NCBI GenBank assembly: GCA_963691655.1
Contig: OY829326.1
Location: forward strand, 43,303,989 to 43,367,988
Source of the DNA: Toxonevra muliebris
Taxonomy: Eukaryota > Arthropoda > Insecta > Diptera > Pallopteridae
DNA length: 64,000 nt
Reading direction: 5' to 3'
Positions 60,163-64,000 of the stretch are shown here, in pieces. The position numbers and the translations under genes were made by a program. The notes below the pieces were generated by a model, which saw only the letters and a list, made by a program, of their open reading frames with translations, did not search any database and had not been told where the DNA came from. How positions within the stretch are numbered: position 1 is the first letter of the stretch; each line of letters begins with the position of its first letter.

Positions 60163-62049
60163 TTTCCGTTAAATGAGTAATTGTTTTTGTTTTTTTCTTT
60201 CCACTAAATAAATTGAAAAAAAAACCGTCAATTCGTAGTTTTCTTATTTTAACCTCGTTAACACTGGTATTATACGTCCCAACAATGTTCGAAAACTCAA
60301 ATAAAATGGGAGATATGCTTTCCAATTTATGAGTTTTCTTCAAAATACTGATATTAGCTGTCAATGAGTGGATTGTATACATGCGGCTTCATCGCCGTAA
60401 TTTGCCTTTGCTATAATTCCTGGCTACAAATGTTATAGCAGATGTTATGCCCAATTGGAAAACTTAAGGATAACTGTAAGGATTAAGAGCCCTGGACATA
60501 TGATTTTAATCGTGTTAAATTGAAAACCTTTGTAATTCGTAAAAAATTACTGTTTCCTTGCAATTTCGAATTTCAAAATAAAACAAGTCATCAAAGATGG
60601 AACAAAAAGATTTAAATTTTTTATCTTCTGGCTAAAATATTTCCAAAATTAAAGAAGAGAAGTATACGACATTGGTGACAATTTTTAGTCTATGACAAAA
60701 TAATACTTAATTATAACCAATCATTTAAATATTAAGGACACCAACTACAAGTAATAAAGAAATATTGCACCTACTACTATGCAGACTAATTAATAAACTA
60801 ATTAATTTGTATGACTTAGAAGTAGCCGAATTCATCGGAATATATCAAAATTAGGCTATAGCTAATTATTATGCCACAATAATTACACAATACGAACAAC
60901 ATATGTACATTGTATTTTTAATCCGATATGACGCGTTAATAGTATTAAAATGTTGCAGACAAATTAAGACGTAACGGCTGCACAAAACATGAAGGCATTG
61001 TGGCAATGTAATAAGCAAAAAATAAATGGCTTTTAGCGGTTTACAAAACGTTGGCGACGGTGACAACCATAACTCGAATAAAAAAGACATAGATGCATTA
61101 CATATGTATGTATAATATAAATCTGTGGCATCGCAGCCAAAGGCGATTGTTAAAGTTTCTTGACATCGTCTTTGATGCAATAGACACATTGTATAAATGC
61201 TGTGGTTGAGTGTGCCAGTAAGAAGTTATAACAAACCTTTGTACGAACGAGCAGCACACCACCGACACACACAAAATTAAACACCTTCAAAAATGTCAAA
61301 CACACTTTCTCGCACCACCGACACACCCGCATCGATACCGCAGAAGTTTGAGTAAACAATGTAAAAAGCCTCGTTGAGTTAAGTTAAGTTGAGCACACAA
61401 AGAGGTTAAAAGTTAAGTTTAGTCTGCTAAAAACCTGTCGGAATTACGTTCATGCTTATAAGCATAAGTGACTTAACCTCATATGTAAATGATGAGATGT
61501 GGGTATTTTTATATAAAATCTTTTAGATTTTTTTCAACCCTTAAATACACAACACACACACACACATCAATGCTGAGAAAAGGGTAATCAATTTTAATTG
61601 GCAGGATTTTATCTCAATGTGTTGAACTTTGTTAAAGTTGAATCTGGTTAAATTATTTGTATAAGTACGTGTGTTTGTATTTATTAGTAATCTTAAAAAT
61701 ATTTCATGCATGTTTATTTAATTTTTTAGTAAATGTGCATACATATAAATAAATTAGATTATTTCGCGCGATAAGCGAAAATGCTGACAGGATTCAGTTT
61801 TGCTGTTATCGAATTTGGAAATTTCGATTAAACTCAATCGAGCGCAATAAATGATGTTTTACTTCTCTTCTCTCTCTCTCTCTATCTCTCTATTTTGCTT
61901 TCTCTTCTTCTTACCTTCGGTGTTCCTGTCGCTGCTATTCGAATTTTAAAGCTTGAAGAAATATTGTTCAATCAAGGCGTAAAGTAAACACAATATAAGC
62001 GAGCAATATTGAGCAAACACAGTGGTTAAAAATTAGCTTTAAAGCTACA
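60163..62049. other. Region without a recognisable gene
   Basis: Holds CA microsatellite (about 61,552-61,567) and a CT-rich run (about 61,865-61,890). No coding segment supported. Confidence 0.45.
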
Positions 62050-62051
62050 TA

Positions 62052-62206
62052 CCGCACGTTTTCTGCAAGACTGTCATAAGTAAAACAAACAAAAAAACAA
62101 ATTTTGAAGAAATTGGCATTTAAAGATTTCAATGTACTTTTTTTATATAACAGTTATACTTAACTCGATTCTCTTTTTGGATGTCAGTCTTGCAGAAAAC
62201 GAGCGT
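62052..62206. mobile_element. Small TA-flanked MITE, 155 bp
   Basis: A perfect 17-bp inverted core CGTTTTCTGCAAGACTG at 62,057-62,073 and 62,185-62,201, with the outer bases partly matching to a TA on each side. Fits a mariner-type MITE. Confidence 0.65.
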
Positions 62207-62208
62207 TA

Positions 62209-64000
62209 TAAAATCATAAAAAACTAGGTTCTTTTCATATTCGCTACCTCTTAAAAAAAATTAAGAAGTAACTATATGAGTTGCCTATTGAATTCGTTTG
62301 TTACTTTTGGCCGCTAGGCATGTCTCAGTAGTTAGTTCAATTAAATTTATATAAATTTTACATAATATCGCTCATTTGCGATTATACCGTCATAACTTAA
62401 AATTTGAAATTTTTAAAATTTTGAGTTTTATATCCAATGCATAGAAATCTTATAAAACAAAAACCAAACTCATAAACTTTGCTTCGAATCCGGGGAGAGA
62501 CCTGGGCACTTTACACACAAGGTTTGGGTACAGCTTCAGAGAAACTCGGGTTCAGGGATTTTCAGTTGATGGTAAACTGTCAGACCCGCTTGAAAAAATG
62601 TTTAATCAATAAATAAATAAATTACCGAGGTACTTTTTTCGTATGACAGCAATCGTTGAAAAATTAGCGAATATTGATTTTGTGTCGTATTTGGATGAAA
62701 TGGTTTTTGGCAGGAAGGGTAAAGTTCTGATTCAAGTACATAAAACTATATACATGGAAAAAGTTTCAAAAATTTTGGCTTTATTCTGCCCACTGTTCAA
62801 TCAGTGTACTTATGTTATGCTACTTCTTTTTTTTTTTTTGCAAACCCCATATAATAAAATTTCTTATTTAGGTATTTTGTTTTTAGCCTCAAGTAAATTT
62901 TGTGTACTTTTTTTTCATAATGTAATTTTAACCTCTCTATTTGCGAATAAACAGCAAAGCATAATTTTCTAAAAATCATTCAAAAATAAAATACGCGTTC
63001 ATTCATATTTATATGTATTTGATCAAGAGCATGATTCTCTTCACTTATGATGCAACGACCGTGAAAATAGAAAACTGAACAGTTTCATGTTTTTAAGGGA
63101 GATTTGAAGGCTTTCCCTTAAGTTTGAAATTATGTTTTTGATATAAATTGATATTGTGAGTATAACTAGTTATCTTAAAAAGATAACTCATTGTTTTTGG
63201 CACGTAGAAGTTTTGTAAGCAGTTTGTATTTTGGGATTTTTGCATTGCCTAAAACTTAGTTTATTATTTTGGTGTGGACTTGCATACGTTGGGGAATTAT
63301 TTAGTGTCTACTATATAATGAAGAAAAGATTTTTTTTTTTTGTAAAATTTTCGGCTTGGAAATGTTTCGGTATTTATACTTCTTCATTATATAGCACCAT
63401 TGGAAAATAGGGACCCTGCTTTTGATTTCTCCTCTTATGCACATATTCTACACTTATCGTCTTGGCACATATGCTCAGAGTAGACTAAGGTTTTTTTTTC
63501 GAACAATGATCTGTATATCCCTGAGTCGGATTTGGTTTTAGCTATCAGCAGGCTTAAAAGTTTTTTTGTTTTACATACGTTGGCAGGTGTTTGACATGTT
63601 TAAATTGACTTGTCGGTTACCATAGGTTCCCCTCCAGTAGTGCACCCCATTTTTATTTTATCAATTTTTAAGGTTTAGTGTAATGAAATTCCATTGTAAA
63701 CCGCAGAATTGCCATGGTGGAATAAACATACTAAAACAACCTTTTTTAAATAGTTTATTTACCATTTATTACCTTAGCGGTCGTTATTTCTGGCACCCAA
63801 ATATGCTGTGTCTTGTTTAGAGATGCTAGTTTTAGGGGTAATTGCAAGGACAGCCACTTGAATATTCTTGTTTGACACATATTTGTTTTTATACTCTCTA
63901 ACAGTTACAGTTTACGACTTTGAAAAACTCGTTTTTTTTACATAATTTGCTTCCCTAAAGTATTAAGGATATTTTCATATCTAAAGTAAAAAATTGATAC
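62209..64000. other. Region without a recognisable gene
   Basis: A 109-codon frame at 62,643-62,972 is Phe/Leu-rich, matches no family I know, and lies in A/T-rich DNA, so I do not call it a gene. Contains a hairpin at 63,311-63,394. Confidence 0.45.
63311..63394. repeat. 15-bp perfect inverted pair
   Basis: CTATATAATGAAGAA and its exact inverse, separated by 54 bp. No larger element seen. Confidence 0.6.

Noticed and set aside
57533..60560. Complete pogo-type element enclosing the mariner
   Set aside because: The right-hand candidate near 60,530-60,560 matches the left end at only about half of the positions and lacks a TA.
62643..62972. 109-codon frame as a membrane protein
   Set aside because: Hydrophobicity comes from T-rich DNA; no homology or splice context.

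Overview
This is an AT-rich, intron-bearing insect nuclear sequence. The one complete gene reads as a histidine acid phosphatase of the insect Acph-1 kind. The transposon mix (hAT, piggyBac-like TTAA elements, Tc1/mariner, RTE and RNase H-bearing non-LTR elements, tRNA-derived SINEs) and the long A/T-rich introns fit a higher fly, probably a tephritid or calyptrate. I cannot name the species from sequence alone.

Positions 1-14,000: the phosphatase gene lies on the + strand in seven coding exons, all joined in phase 0, giving 406 codons. Exon 1 carries the start and a hydrophobic N-terminus. A 10-kb first intron separates it from exon 2, which carries the RHGxRTP catalytic motif. That intron is a nest of transposons: a SINE inside a piggyBac-like MITE inside a larger inverted-repeat element; a non-LTR fragment inside a hAT-like element; a hAT MITE inside a dispersed repeat; and a 127-bp triple repeat with an inverted partner.

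Positions 14,000-39,000: no convincing exon. There are several short inverted-repeat elements (16.0, 16.8-17.7, 17.9-18.7, 23.5, 27.7-29.2 and 30.0-30.5 kb) and a diverged repeat cluster at 26.4-27.0 kb. A Tc1-like element with an inner and outer inverted-repeat layout sits at 34.9-36.3 kb, itself inside a TTAA-flanked element whose left end holds a perfect 50-nt hairpin.

Positions 39,000-64,000: again no host gene that I can support. At 39.5-41.9 kb there is a three-layer nest (non-LTR fragment inside a Tc1-like element inside an older non-LTR ORF). Next come a long near-perfect palindrome (45 kb), a second SINE (46.1 kb), a recent 5'-truncated non-LTR copy with a 13-bp target duplication (46.6-47.3 kb), an RTE-type reverse transcriptase remnant (52.8-54.2 kb), a near full-length DD37E-like mariner with about 50-bp inverted repeats (58.8-60.2 kb) and a small TA-flanked MITE (62 kb).

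Apart from the phosphatase, the interpretable content is mobile DNA, often datable by nesting. I see no CRISPR, operon, rRNA or functional tRNA gene. The most notable material is the set of nested elements with readable target-site duplications, two SINEs that share a central core, and several long hairpins.
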